Assembly: GCF_034259425.1 (NCBI RefSeq)
Contig: NZ_JAXIVU010000009.1
Location: forward strand, 1 to 64,000
Direction of reading: 5' to 3'
Origin: Denitrificimonas halotolerans
Lineage (GTDB): Bacteria > Pseudomonadota > Gammaproteobacteria > Pseudomonadales > Pseudomonadaceae
DNA: 64,000 nucleotides
The notes beneath the pieces were generated by a model. That model searched no databases, was not told the DNA's origin, and saw only the letters and a program-made list of their open reading frames with translations. Positions within the stretch are counted from its first letter, which is position 1; each line of letters opens with the position of its first letter. Shown here in pieces: positions 1-8,743 of this stretch. Position numbers and translations under genes: made by a program.

Positions 1-142
1 GGCTTGGAATAAGAGAATGGACGTGCAGTGGGTGTGGTGTCGCTCACGATCGCGATATCAACGCGGCACGTAACATTCTCGCGGCTGGGCATAGTCGTCT
101 AGCAGTAGGAATCCCCGTCCTTTAGGTTGGGGAGGATGTCAA
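1..142 (+). mobile_element. 3' tail of IS200/IS605-type tnpB with terminal hairpin (cut by window start)
   Basis: Reading in the tnpB frame gives the second zinc-finger pair (TCSGCG), then HDRDINAARNIL, which carries the RuvC-III aspartate, then a tail ending GIPVL and a TAG stop. The stop lies inside a C-rich/G-rich inverted repeat (CCCC..TTTAGG..GGGG) followed by GGATGTCAA, typical of the right end of IS605-group elements. Near-identical tails occur at 43980-44202 and 49775-50107. The 5' part lies outside the window, so whether this copy is complete cannot be judged; by analogy with the other copies it is probably a fragment. Confidence 0.75.
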
Positions 143-202
143 CCGGTAGCAGTCCGAAGGGGGTGTAAGTAATATAGGGAGCGTACTGTGTAGCAGCATG
201 CC

Positions 203-277
203 CGGTCATGATATCAATGCTGCTTAGAGCATTTTCGCGATCGGGCATGGCCATCTTGCTGTAAGAATGCCGGTTTT
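203..277 (+). mobile_element. Second, strongly decayed tnpB tail
   Basis: About 75 bases align by eye, at roughly three quarters identity, with the last part of the preceding tnpB tail: the equivalents of the DRDIN codons, the ATTCTCGCG stretch, the GGGCATGGCC stretch and the segment before the stop. There is no open frame and the right-end hairpin is lost. It sits about 60 bases after the better-preserved copy in the same orientation, so this is a tandem of one fresher and one older relic just beyond the 3' end of psd. Confidence 0.55.
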
Positions 278-296
278 AGAATGAGGTAATGAGTGA

Positions 297-1232
297 TTAG
301 TGATTTGTACCTTGTGTATAACTGTCAAGATTGCTTGCTGTATCGGGAGTTGCTATTTCAGTAGCAGTGATAGATTCAAGAGCTATCGGTTGGCCCATTT
401 TTACAGGACTTTCTGCTTTGAGTTCGGCGTTCCAGGTTACATGCTCAGGGCCAAATAAAACAATGGCCGTTGAGCCGAGTTTAAAACGACCTAGTTCAGC
501 ACCTTTTTCCAAGGTGATAGGTTGACGTGCTGTTTGGCTATAATCATAGCTGCGTAATGCACGTTTAGGGGGCGTAATTAATCCAGACCAGACAGTTTCA
601 ATACTGGCAACGACCATTGCACCTACGAGCACGATAGCCATAGGGCCATGCTCAGTATCGAAAATACAAGCGACCCGCTCATTGCGGGCAAAAAGTTCAG
701 GGACATTCTCTGCGGTGGTTTGATTTACAGAAAATAAACGGCCGGGAATATACACCATTTCACGTAAGATACCGGTGAGTGGCATGTGAACGCGGTGGTA
801 GTCTTTAGGGGATAAGTAAACTGTAGAGAAGTTACCGCCCATAAAAGGTGCTGCGCGTTCTGCATCACCGCCGAGTAATTCAAGCAAGCTAAAGCTATGA
901 CCTTTTGCTTGAAAAACACGGCCATGTTCGATTTGTCCTATTTGGCTGATGGCACCATCAGCAGGACTGACAACCGAATGCGTAGAACTGTCAATGGGGC
1001 GTGCACCTTCTTTGAGTGGACGGGTAAAGAAGTCGTTGAAGTGGCGGTAAGCATAAGGGTCAGAAATTGCTGCTTCACTCATATCAACTTGATAACGCTG
1101 AATAAACCATTTGATCAAGCGGTTTTTAAACCAGGTTTTTTCGCATTCGGCGAGACAGCCAATCAGGCGCGATAAAGTGTGGTGCGGTAATATATATTGC
1201 ATGAAAATAAATAGACGCTGTTTAAAGTTCAT
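297..1232 (-). CDS. psd: Phosphatidylserine decarboxylase proenzyme
   Basis: Inner-membrane, pyruvoyl-dependent enzyme that converts phosphatidylserine to phosphatidylethanolamine. The protein has the self-cleavage motif LGST near residues 252-255, whose serine becomes the pyruvoyl group; the SPADG segment with the conserved aspartate near 92; and YHRVH near 145-149. Length (311 aa) is normal for the family. An in-frame TTG directly precedes the ATG; I take the ATG, as most homologs begin near MxxFKxxLF. It is separated from rsgA by about 220 bases in which I see no gene. In Pseudomonas the motAB pair and a rhodanese gene usually lie between psd and rsgA; they are absent here. Confidence 0.96.
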   Translation of the reverse strand: MNFKQRLFIFMQYILPHHTLSRLIGCLAECEKTWFKNRLIKWFIQRYQVDMSEAAISDPYAYRHFNDFFTRPLKEGARPIDSSTHSVVSPADGAISQIGQIEHGRVFQAKGHSFSLLELLGGDAERAAPFMGGNFSTVYLSPKDYHRVHMPLTGILREMVYIPGRLFSVNQTTAENVPELFARNERVACIFDTEHGPMAIVLVGAMVVASIETVWSGLITPPKRALRSYDYSQTARQPITLEKGAELGRFKLGSTAIVLFGPEHVTWNAELKAESPVKMGQPIALESITATEIATPDTASNLDSYTQGTNH

Positions 1233-1453
1233 CAATCGAGCCTTTTAATTTTAAAAATGATAGACAAGAGGGCTATGTCAGTGCACACATATCTGCATGA
1301 GTCATGACGTGTTTTATACAGCGTTCACGACGCACTATGGAGCAAGCTAGTGCATATTGTAGGGTAAAGATTGAAGGCCTGCCTTGTTTGGCTTGCTTTA
1401 GCCCATCGGACTCTGTTCACGTAGCGCTCAATGCTGTATCTGTGTGTTGAAAA

Positions 1454-2485
1454 TCAGTAATGCTCTGTATTGATACCGCTGATAATGTGCTTAAAACTAG
1501 CTAAGCGTTGGGGGTGTATCTTGCCAGCCTCTACCGCTGCGAGTAGAGCACAGCCGGGTTCATGTTCGTGGGTGCAGTCACGGAAACGGCAATGGCCTAG
1601 AAAATCATGGAACTCAATAAATCCAGCTTCTACATCAGCAATACTGACATGTCCAAGGCCAAACTCACGAATACCTGGGGAATCAATCAGTTGGCCACCG
1701 GCAGGAAAGTGAAAGAGGCGTGCGGTAGTTGTGGTATGGGTTCCTTTGCCGGTGAGTTCTGAAAGGGCTCCTACACGGGTGTCGGTATCAGGCAGTAAAC
1801 GATTCACTAGTGAGGATTTACCAACTCCAGACTGACCAACAAAAACACTAACTTGATGATTAAGTTGTGCCTGTAGTTGTTCTAAACCATCACCAGAGTA
1901 GGCTGAAACTTCGAGCAATGGATAGCCTAAGGTATGATAGGTATTGAGTAGGCTGTGGGTGCGTGACTGCCCGCTTGGATCCAGTAAGTCAGATTTATTA
2001 AGCAATAGAAAGGGCTTAATACCCGCATGCTCGGCAGCAATAATATAGCGATCTATAAGGTTGGCGTGGGGCTCCGGTAGCGGAGAAAAAACAATAATAA
2101 TTTGATCAACGTTAGCTGCTACGGGCTTTAATGTTCCACGGGTGTCAGGACGACGCAGTTCGCTGTGACGTGGTAGTTGCGCAACAATAATGCCTAGGCC
2201 TTGGTTGCCTGGGCGCCAAACCACTCGATCACCGGTGACTAGAGGGGGTAAGTTGGCGCGTAAATAGCAGCGGTATGTTTGCCCTGCATGTTCAGGGTTT
2301 TCTGTTTCAACTTCAACTTGCACGCCAAAATGTGAGATGACGAGGCCGTGTTGTTCTGGGCCTAAGTCGCCACCTTCGAGCTCTTCCAGAGCGCGTTCTT
2401 CACGTTTCGCAGCGCGAGCAAGGCGCTCTTCTTGAATTTTATTGACGCGCCAGCCTTGGCGACGATTGAGTGTACGTTTGGCCAT
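1454..2485 (-). CDS. rsgA: Small ribosomal subunit biogenesis GTPase RsgA
   Basis: Circularly permuted GTPase that checks late 30S assembly. A basic N-terminal tail is followed by an OB-fold (about 45-110) and a GTPase domain with motifs in permuted order: NKSD (163-166), GQSGVGKSS (217-225), a threonine-rich switch (250-254) and DSPG (268-271). The C-terminal zinc site is C299, C304, H306, C312. Length of 343 aa matches Pseudomonas homologs. An AAGAG ribosome binding site precedes the ATG. It is followed, in the same direction, by psd. Confidence 0.97.
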   Translation of the reverse strand: MAKRTLNRRQGWRVNKIQEERLARAAKREERALEELEGGDLGPEQHGLVISHFGVQVEVETENPEHAGQTYRCYLRANLPPLVTGDRVVWRPGNQGLGIIVAQLPRHSELRRPDTRGTLKPVAANVDQIIIVFSPLPEPHANLIDRYIIAAEHAGIKPFLLLNKSDLLDPSGQSRTHSLLNTYHTLGYPLLEVSAYSGDGLEQLQAQLNHQVSVFVGQSGVGKSSLVNRLLPDTDTRVGALSELTGKGTHTTTTARLFHFPAGGQLIDSPGIREFGLGHVSIADVEAGFIEFHDFLGHCRFRDCTHEHEPGCALLAAVEAGKIHPQRLASFKHIISGINTEHY

Positions 2486-2544
2486 ATTTAACTCTTGTTA
2501 TGGGCACTGAATAAGACAGGTAACATGTATAGTACAGGCCATAC

Positions 2545-3648
2545 TTATTGGTCTGTCGGTAAGCCGCGTTGAGTACGCCAAGCGCGAGCGGCAATTACAA
2601 AAAGGGTAATAGCAGTTAAGGGGACAACATAGCCAATCATGGCTTCGGCAAAGGTAGTAGCAAAAGCTTCGCCGTTGCTTTGCATGATTAAGTAGGCGGT
2701 GTAGGCTAAGTAATAGCCTAAAAATAATGCGCCTTCCCAGCGGCTTACACGGTAGCCGGCAAAGAATATAGGCAGGCATGCCACCATCACGGCTAGCATC
2801 ACTGGAAAGTCAAATTTAATTGCCGTGCTTGCCACAACAATTTTTTCTGGAGACACCAAACCAGCTAAACCTAACACAGCCAGAAGGTTAAAAAGGTTGC
2901 TGCCAACGACGTTACCCACAGCAATGTCACGTTCACCGCGCCAAGCAGCCACTAAGGACGTGGCCAACTCTGGCAATGAGGTACCTACGGCAATAATCGT
3001 TAAACCAATCACTAACTCAGATAAGCCTAAAGCTTCAGCAAGATTGACAGCACCTGTGACTAACAGATTAGAGCCCACTACGAGCAACACAAAGCCAGCG
3101 ACTAAATAACCAGCATTGATCAGTGAGGCATAAGGGTGAGGGTTTACTTGGGTAATGTATTCTTCGTCAATATCTACCGCTTGGCCTGGGCGCCATCTTT
3201 TTAAACTGCTCACAATTAAGTAGCCGGTATAGCTGACAATGCAAGCAAATAGAATAAAGCCATCAAGACGACTATAGCTGCCATCCATTGCCAAAAACCA
3301 AGCTAAAAGGCCGGCGGCAATCATAATAGGAACATCAAAGCGTACAAGCTGACGTGAAACAACTAGGGGAATAATAAGAGCGGAAACACCTAGTACGATA
3401 AGAACGTTAAAAATATTACTGCCAATCACATTGCCGATAGCAATATCACCTTGACCTTGAAAAGCTGACTGAGTACTGACTGCCATTTCTGGGGCGCTGG
3501 TACCAAAAGCTACAACTGTTAAGCCAATAATGAGTGGTGAAATACCAAAACGAGCAGCTAAGCGTGCGGCCCCGCGAACTAAAACTTCTGCACCAATGAC
3601 CAGCAAAATAAAGCCGCCAATAAGGTAAATAAAGGTTAAAACAGACAT
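2545..3648 (-). CDS. Calcium/sodium antiporter of the CaCA family (YrbG-like)
   Basis: Inner-membrane cation exchanger with the two inverted alpha repeats of the family: GLTVVAFGTSAPE followed by GNVIGSNIFN in the first half, and GLTIIAVGTSLPE followed by GNVVGSNLFN in the second. About ten hydrophobic segments surround a short central hydrophilic loop near residues 150-180. The repeated acidic residue in the xPE motif coordinates cation in structurally known members. Start ATG has GGAGT about six bases upstream. It lies between rsgA and the RlpA-like gene, all leftward. The ion actually exchanged cannot be told from sequence. Confidence 0.88.
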   Translation of the reverse strand: MSVLTFIYLIGGFILLVIGAEVLVRGAARLAARFGISPLIIGLTVVAFGTSAPEMAVSTQSAFQGQGDIAIGNVIGSNIFNVLIVLGVSALIIPLVVSRQLVRFDVPIMIAAGLLAWFLAMDGSYSRLDGFILFACIVSYTGYLIVSSLKRWRPGQAVDIDEEYITQVNPHPYASLINAGYLVAGFVLLVVGSNLLVTGAVNLAEALGLSELVIGLTIIAVGTSLPELATSLVAAWRGERDIAVGNVVGSNLFNLLAVLGLAGLVSPEKIVVASTAIKFDFPVMLAVMVACLPIFFAGYRVSRWEGALFLGYYLAYTAYLIMQSNGEAFATTFAEAMIGYVVPLTAITLFVIAARAWRTQRGLPTDQ

Positions 3649-3732
3649 GCGGTGACTCCGGCTTTGTGTTGTGCGCTGAGGCGTAGATTAGCAGGTTGCG
3701 AAAGGTGAGTAATTGATTGCTAAATAATAAAT

Positions 3733-4098
3733 TTAACGTAGAACTTGGATGTGCACAGGGGCTACCCCTCTGTTGACTAAGTTGATTTCCTCTGCTGCTG
3801 CGCGCGATAGGTCGATAATGCGGTCTTTGACATAAGGGCCGCGATCATTGATGCGCACAATAACGCTTTTTTGACTGATAGTGTTGGTGACTTTAACTTT
3901 TGTACCGAAGGGCAAAGTTCGGTGTGCCGCTGTCAGTTCATGCCTGTTGAATCGTTCACCATTGGCGGTGAGCTTGCCTTGATGGTAGGCGCCGTACCAA
4001 GATGCTTTACCACTACTTTTGGCTAAAGTTGTGCTGTGTGATTGTGTTGAACAGGCCGTTAAAAGTATTAAGGCCGCAGTAATCCAATAAAAGCGCAT
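3733..4098 (-). CDS. Small RlpA-like lipoprotein (double-psi beta-barrel)
   Basis: A 121-aa outer-membrane-type lipoprotein: signal peptide with lipobox LTAC (Cys16) followed by a double-psi beta-barrel with the family signature GKASWYG, TANGE, LPFGT, VRINDRGPY and IIDLS. RlpA proteins cleave naked glycan strands at the septum; this is a short member with no SPOR domain, so septal targeting is uncertain. A longer frame extends upstream, but AAGGAG eight bases before this ATG, directly followed by the signal peptide, fixes the start. It lies 70 bases behind gatB, after an inverted repeat. Confidence 0.85.
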   Translation of the reverse strand: MRFYWITAALILLTACSTQSHSTTLAKSSGKASWYGAYHQGKLTANGERFNRHELTAAHRTLPFGTKVKVTNTISQKSVIVRINDRGPYVKDRIIDLSRAAAEEINLVNRGVAPVHIQVLR

Positions 4099-4133
4099 AA
4101 AGTGCACTCCTTGAGCATTTGCCAGTGAGAGCA

Positions 4134-4162
4134 ACCTCAAGCTGGCTGAGCCAACTTGAGGT
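4134..4162 (-). terminator. Inverted repeat between gatB and the RlpA-like gene
   Basis: ACCTCAAG and CTTGAGGT flank an inner TGGCT/AGCCA pair, giving a stem of about 13 pairs with one mismatch. There is no clear T-run on the minus strand, so it may be a partial terminator, an mRNA-stability hairpin or an attenuator between gatB and the lipoprotein gene. Confidence 0.45.
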
Positions 4163-4171
4163 CCCTCCGGG

Positions 4172-5617
4172 TTATTGATCAAGCTTTTTCTTTAGCAGCT
4201 CGTTAACTTGTTGCGGGTTTGCCTTGCCTTTGGAAGCGCGCATTGCTTGACCTACAAAGAAACCAAACATTTTGCCGCGTTTATTCTCATCGCTAGCACG
4301 GTATTGTTCAACTTGCTCAGCATTGGCTGCTAAAACATCATCCAATAGAGCTTCAATGGCTCCGCTGTCAGTGACTTGTTTTAGACCGCGCTTTTCAATG
4401 ATGCTGTCGGCATCGCCTTCACCTTCAGCCATGGCTTCAAAAACCATTTTAGCGATTTTTCCAGAAATGGTGTTGTCTTTGATGCGCAACAGCATACCAC
4501 CAAGTTGTTCGGCGCTGACCGGTGACTGGGCGATATCTAGGTTTTCTTTGTTCAGCAGGCTAGATAGCTCGCCCATGACCCAGTTAGTGGCTAATTTAGC
4601 GTCTTGACAGATTTTCTCTACTGCTTCGAAGTAATCAGCGAGCTCGCGACTGGCTGATAGTACACTGGCATCATAAGTTGATAGGCCAAAATCTTGCTCA
4701 AAACGCTCGCGTTTTTGTGTGGGCAGTTCGGGTAAGTCTTTGCGTAAGCTGTCCAACATCTCCCGTGGAATATGCACCGGTAACAAGTCAGGGCAAGGGA
4801 AGTAACGGTAGTCGTTGGCCTCCTCTTTAGTACGCATGGAACGGGTTTCGTCTTTATTAGGGTCGTACAGGCGAGTTTCCTGAATAACTTTGCCGCCATC
4901 TTCAATCAAGTCAATTTGACGCTGGATTTCATGGTTAATGGCGCGCTCAATAAAGCGGAATGAGTTAACGTTTTTAATTTCAGTACGAGTGCCTAGCTCG
5001 GTTTGACCTTTAGGGCGTACCGATACGTTGCAGTCGCAACGGAAAGAACCTTCGGCCATGTTACCGTCGCAGATATTGAGGTAGCGCACTAAAGTGTGAA
5101 TGGCGCGCGCATAAGCCACAGCTTCTTTGGCGCTGTTCAACTCTGGTTCTGAAACAATTTCCAGTAAAGGAGTACCGGCACGGTTTAAGTCAATACCTGT
5201 CATGCCGCTAAAGTCTTCATGCAAGCTTTTGCCTGCATCTTCCTCTAAGTGCGCGCGGGTGATGCCAACGCGTTTAATGCTACCGTCTTCTAGGGCAATA
5301 TCTAAATGACCCAGACCGACGATAGGGTCATCCATTTGACTGGTTTGATAGCCTTTAGGCAGGTCTGGATAGAAATAATTTTTGCGAGCAAAAATATTGT
5401 ACTCGCCAATTTCAGCATTGATTGCTAAGCCAAACATGCAGGCCATACGTACTGCTTCTTCGTTTAATACGGGCAAGGTGCCCGGCATGGCCAAGTCAAT
5501 TAAGCTGGCTTGGGTGTTCGGTTCAGCGCCAAACTCAGTGGCGCTACCAGAGAAAATTTTTGTATCAGTTGCGAGCTGTGCATGGATTTCCAGCCCGATC
5601 ACGGTTTCCCATTGCAT
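4172..5617 (-). CDS. gatB: Aspartyl/glutamyl-tRNA(Asn/Gln) amidotransferase subunit B
   Basis: GatB activates misacylated Asp-tRNA(Asn) or Glu-tRNA(Gln) with ATP and transfers ammonia supplied by GatA. The 481-aa protein has the cradle domain (VIGLEIHAQL at the N-terminus, GTPLLEIVSEPE, a CDCN zinc/metal segment) and the C-terminal helical/YqeY domain (FFVGQAM..KGKANP). It is last in gatC-gatA-gatB, 12 bases after gatA, with GAGGACG upstream of the ATG. In pseudomonads the complex is mainly used to make Asn-tRNA. Confidence 0.97.
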   Translation of the reverse strand: MQWETVIGLEIHAQLATDTKIFSGSATEFGAEPNTQASLIDLAMPGTLPVLNEEAVRMACMFGLAINAEIGEYNIFARKNYFYPDLPKGYQTSQMDDPIVGLGHLDIALEDGSIKRVGITRAHLEEDAGKSLHEDFSGMTGIDLNRAGTPLLEIVSEPELNSAKEAVAYARAIHTLVRYLNICDGNMAEGSFRCDCNVSVRPKGQTELGTRTEIKNVNSFRFIERAINHEIQRQIDLIEDGGKVIQETRLYDPNKDETRSMRTKEEANDYRYFPCPDLLPVHIPREMLDSLRKDLPELPTQKRERFEQDFGLSTYDASVLSASRELADYFEAVEKICQDAKLATNWVMGELSSLLNKENLDIAQSPVSAEQLGGMLLRIKDNTISGKIAKMVFEAMAEGEGDADSIIEKRGLKQVTDSGAIEALLDDVLAANAEQVEQYRASDENKRGKMFGFFVGQAMRASKGKANPQQVNELLKKKLDQ

Positions 5618-5629
5618 TGTGAGTCGTCC

Positions 5630-7081
5630 TCAGAATCCGGCTGGCGTACGAGTGTGCCAATCAGTGTGTTGTTGGAATTGATGTGCAACCTGCAGTAAAC
5701 GTGCTTCTTGGAAGTACGGTGCTTGCAGTTGTACGCCGACTGGTAAACCATCGATTACGCCAGCAGGCATCGATAGGCCAGGGATACCTGCTAAATTAGC
5801 AGGTACGGTATAAATATCTTCTAAGTATGCGGCCACTGGATCATTGGCTTTTGCGCCAAGTTGCCAAGGTAGGTTTGGCGTGGTTGGGCCAAGAATTAAG
5901 TCGACTTGCTCAAAAGCGTTAGTGAAGTCGTTTTTTATTAAACGACGAATTTTCTGTGCTTTTAAATAGTAGGCGTCGTAGTAGCCTGTGGAAAGTGCGT
6001 AAGTGCCCATCATGATGCGACGCTTGACCTCTTCACCGAAAGCCTCGTTACGAGAGCGTAAGTACAAGTCTTCGAGATCTTTGGGAGCTTCACAGCGGTA
6101 GCCGAAACGAACGCCATCAAAGCGCGCTAAGTTGGTAGAAGCTTCAGCAGAAGCAATCACATAATAGGTGGCTACAGCATGAGGTAAGCTTGGTAGGCTG
6201 ACTTCAACAAAAGTTGCACCTAGCTGTTTCAGTTGTTCAATGGCTGTATGAACTGCATCGCCAATGCGAGCATCTAGGCGGTCGTCGAAGTACTCTTTCG
6301 GTAGACCTATGCGTATGCCTTGAAGCGGTTGTGTTAAGGCGGCAGGGTAGTCATCCACAGGCTGCTGAGCACTCGTGGAGTCACGCTCATCGAAGCCAGC
6401 AGTGGCTTGTAGTAGTAGTGCGCAATCTTCTGCGTTGTGGGCTAAGAAACCCGCTTGATCAAAGCTGGAAGCATAAGCGGTCATGCCCCAACGTGAAATG
6501 CGCCCATAGGTTGGTTTGATACCTGTTAGGCCAGTGAAAGCAGCGGGTTGACGAATAGAGCCACCACTGTCGCTACCGGTTGCAGCGGGCACTAGGCGTG
6601 CAGCAACTGCGGCAGCACTTCCACTGGAAGAACCGCCTGGAACTCGCTCTAGATCCCAAGGGTTTTTGCTAGCGCCGTAGAAGCTGGTTTCACCGGAAGA
6701 GCCCATAGCGAACTCATCCATGTTGAGTTTACCTAAACTGACGCAGCCTGCTTGGTTGAGCTTTTCGATAACGGTAGCGTTATACGGGGCAATGAAGTTA
6801 TCTAACATTTTAGATGCACAGCTAGTGCGTACGCCTTGAGTGCAGAATAAATCCTTATGCGCTAGGGGTACACCCAGAAGCGCTGAGGATTGCCCTTCGC
6901 TGCGTAACTGGTCAGCTGCTTGGGCTTGCTGCAATGCAGCATCTTCAGTCACTGTAATAAAACTGTTGACCTGAGGATCAAGCTGTTTAATACGTGCTAA
7001 TAAGTGTGTTGTAAGCTCGTGCGCAGAAAACTGCTTGGCAGCCAGCGCTTTTGAGATGTTGGCTAAAGTAAGTTGATGCAT
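5630..7081 (-). CDS. gatA: Aspartyl/glutamyl-tRNA amidotransferase subunit A (amidase)
   Basis: Glutaminase subunit of GatCAB; it hydrolyses glutamine and channels ammonia to GatB. Amidase-signature catalytic triad is visible: K76 (PLAHKD), S151 in GGSSSGSAAAVAA, and the nucleophile S175 in DSGGSIRQPA. Length (483 aa) is standard. Start ATG has AAGGA upstream and follows gatC by 13 bases, so the three genes form one operon. Confidence 0.98.
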   Translation of the reverse strand: MHQLTLANISKALAAKQFSAHELTTHLLARIKQLDPQVNSFITVTEDAALQQAQAADQLRSEGQSSALLGVPLAHKDLFCTQGVRTSCASKMLDNFIAPYNATVIEKLNQAGCVSLGKLNMDEFAMGSSGETSFYGASKNPWDLERVPGGSSSGSAAAVAARLVPAATGSDSGGSIRQPAAFTGLTGIKPTYGRISRWGMTAYASSFDQAGFLAHNAEDCALLLQATAGFDERDSTSAQQPVDDYPAALTQPLQGIRIGLPKEYFDDRLDARIGDAVHTAIEQLKQLGATFVEVSLPSLPHAVATYYVIASAEASTNLARFDGVRFGYRCEAPKDLEDLYLRSRNEAFGEEVKRRIMMGTYALSTGYYDAYYLKAQKIRRLIKNDFTNAFEQVDLILGPTTPNLPWQLGAKANDPVAAYLEDIYTVPANLAGIPGLSMPAGVIDGLPVGVQLQAPYFQEARLLQVAHQFQQHTDWHTRTPAGF

Positions 7082-7094
7082 GACAAATGAGTCC

Positions 7095-7382
7095 TTAATC
7101 GATGACCTTAGGTACCAGGTATAAGCCGTTTTCTACAGCTGGAGCGAGGGCTTGGTAGTCATCACGCTGATTGCTTTCGGTGACGGTATCTGTGCGTAAA
7201 CGCTGGGTGGCTTCTAAAGGGTTAGCCAAAGGCGTTACATTGTCAGTATTTACCGCTTGCATGGCATTGATCATGTCGAGGACGGTATTTAAGGAAGCGG
7301 TGCTGCTGTCTAATTGCGCATCATCTAGTCCTAAACGAGCTAGATAAGCCAGTTTTTCCACGTCGCAGCGTTCAAGTGCCAT
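7095..7382 (-). CDS. gatC: Aspartyl/glutamyl-tRNA amidotransferase subunit C
   Basis: A 95-aa chaperone-like subunit that wraps around GatA and GatB. It shows the family pattern: KLAYLARLGLDD near the N-terminus, the MxAVNTDNVTPLANP belt segment, LRxDTVTE, and a C-terminal LYLVPKVI. TAGGAGA lies eight bases before the ATG. First gene of the leftward operon and divergent from mreB across about 220 bases that should contain both promoters. Confidence 0.96.
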   Translation of the reverse strand: MALERCDVEKLAYLARLGLDDAQLDSSTASLNTVLDMINAMQAVNTDNVTPLANPLEATQRLRTDTVTESNQRDDYQALAPAVENGLYLVPKVID

Positions 7383-7605
7383 GTGAAATTCTCCTACTTA
7401 AAGAGTGTGGGGTGGCCATTTATACAGCCAAAATGGAACAATCACAGGATTGTTACATCTATACGTTTGTAAAATTCATATTGATGTTTAGAAAGTGTTA
7501 ATCTAACACAGTGCGCACCTTGCTCAAAAGGTCGATGGTTGTTAGAGTTTCCTATTATTTTTTAATCAGCGTTTCAAATGCGCGTTGCCTAGGGTTATCC
7601 ATCCC

Positions 7606-8643
7606 ATGTTAAAGAAATTACGCGGCCTGTTTTCCAGTGACTTATCCATTGATTTGGGAACGGCCAACACCCTTATTTATGTGCGTGAACGCGGTATTGT
7701 ATTAGATGAGCCATCAGTTGTTGCGATCCGTACGCGAGGCAATCAAAAAAGTGTTGTAGCTGTGGGTACCGATGCTAAGCGTATGCTCGGACGTACTCCA
7801 GGGAATATTTGTGCGATTCGCCCGATGAAAGATGGCGTGATTGCTGATTTCAGTGTATGTGAAAAAATGCTGCAGTACTTTATAAATAAAGTACACGAGA
7901 ATAGCTTTTTACAGCCGAGCCCGCGTGTATTGATTTGCGTGCCTTGCAAATCCACTCAGGTTGAGCGCCGAGCCATTCGTGAGTCTGCGCTAGGTGCTGG
8001 CGCACGTGAGGTTTTCCTGATTGAGGAACCGATGGCTGCTGCTATTGGGGCTGGTTTGCCAGTGGATGAAGCGCGCGGTTCTATGGTGGTTGATATCGGT
8101 GGCGGTACCACGGAGATTGCTTTGATCTCTCTTAATGGTGTGGTGTATGCCGAGTCTGTACGGGTGGGCGGTGATCGCTTTGATGAAGCCATTATTACTT
8201 ATGTGCGTCGTAATTACGGTAGTCTCATTGGTGAGTCCACTGCGGAACGCATTAAACAGGAAATTGGCGCAGCTTTTCCAGGTGGCGAATTGTTGGAGTT
8301 TGATGTACGTGGACGTAACCTGGCTGAAGGTGTACCACGTAGTTTCACGCTCAACTCTGACGAGGTGCTAGAGGCTTTGCAAGAGTCGTTAACCGCGATT
8401 GTACAAGCAGTTAAAAGTGCTTTAGAACAATCGCCACCAGAATTGGCATCAGACATTGCTGAGCGAGGTTTAGTGCTCACTGGTGGTGGTGCTTTGCTAC
8501 GGGATATGGATAAATTGCTCGCACAAGAAACAGGCTTGCCCATTATTGTTGCTGAAAATCCAAAAAACTGTGTGGCTTTAGGTGGCGGTCGTGCTTTAGA
8601 GATGATGGACCGCAACTCTATGGATCTATTATCGATTGAGTAA
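7606..8643 (+). CDS. mreB: Rod-shape determining actin homolog MreB
   Basis: Bacterial actin that forms membrane-associated filaments guiding lateral wall synthesis. The ATPase pocket shows DLGTANT (16-22), DIGGGTTE (163-170) and TGGGA (292-296). The N-terminal MLKKLRGLFS is an amphipathic membrane-binding helix like that of Pseudomonas and E. coli. An in-frame TTG lies seven codons upstream, but the ATG gives the canonical 345-aa protein. First gene of mreBCD, divergent from gatCAB as in Pseudomonas. Confidence 0.98.
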   Translation: MLKKLRGLFSSDLSIDLGTANTLIYVRERGIVLDEPSVVAIRTRGNQKSVVAVGTDAKRMLGRTPGNICAIRPMKDGVIADFSVCEKMLQYFINKVHENSFLQPSPRVLICVPCKSTQVERRAIRESALGAGAREVFLIEEPMAAAIGAGLPVDEARGSMVVDIGGGTTEIALISLNGVVYAESVRVGGDRFDEAIITYVRRNYGSLIGESTAERIKQEIGAAFPGGELLEFDVRGRNLAEGVPRSFTLNSDEVLEALQESLTAIVQAVKSALEQSPPELASDIAERGLVLTGGGALLRDMDKLLAQETGLPIIVAENPKNCVALGGGRALEMMDRNSMDLLSIE

Positions 8644-8690
8644 GCGCTGCTGACACCTCAAGCGTTTGCGCTTTATGCTTATCGTTCATC

Positions 8691-8726
8691 TTAACTGCAG
8701 GTCGATTTATACTGGCCTGTAGTTAA
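8691..8726 (+). other. Inverted repeat in the mreB-mreC gap
   Basis: TTAACTGCAGG and CCTGTAGTTAA pair over 10 of 11 positions with a 14-base loop. The hairpin ends seven bases before the Shine-Dalgarno of mreC and has no T-run, so it looks more like an mRNA processing, stability or translation-control element than a terminator. It could set the MreB to MreC ratio; that is inference. Confidence 0.5.
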
Positions 8727-8743
8727 GACGCTGGGGATGTATC

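Noticed and set aside
8214..8615. 133-codon antisense frame within mreB
   Set aside because: Low-complexity shadow of a strongly conserved gene on the other strand; no start signal.
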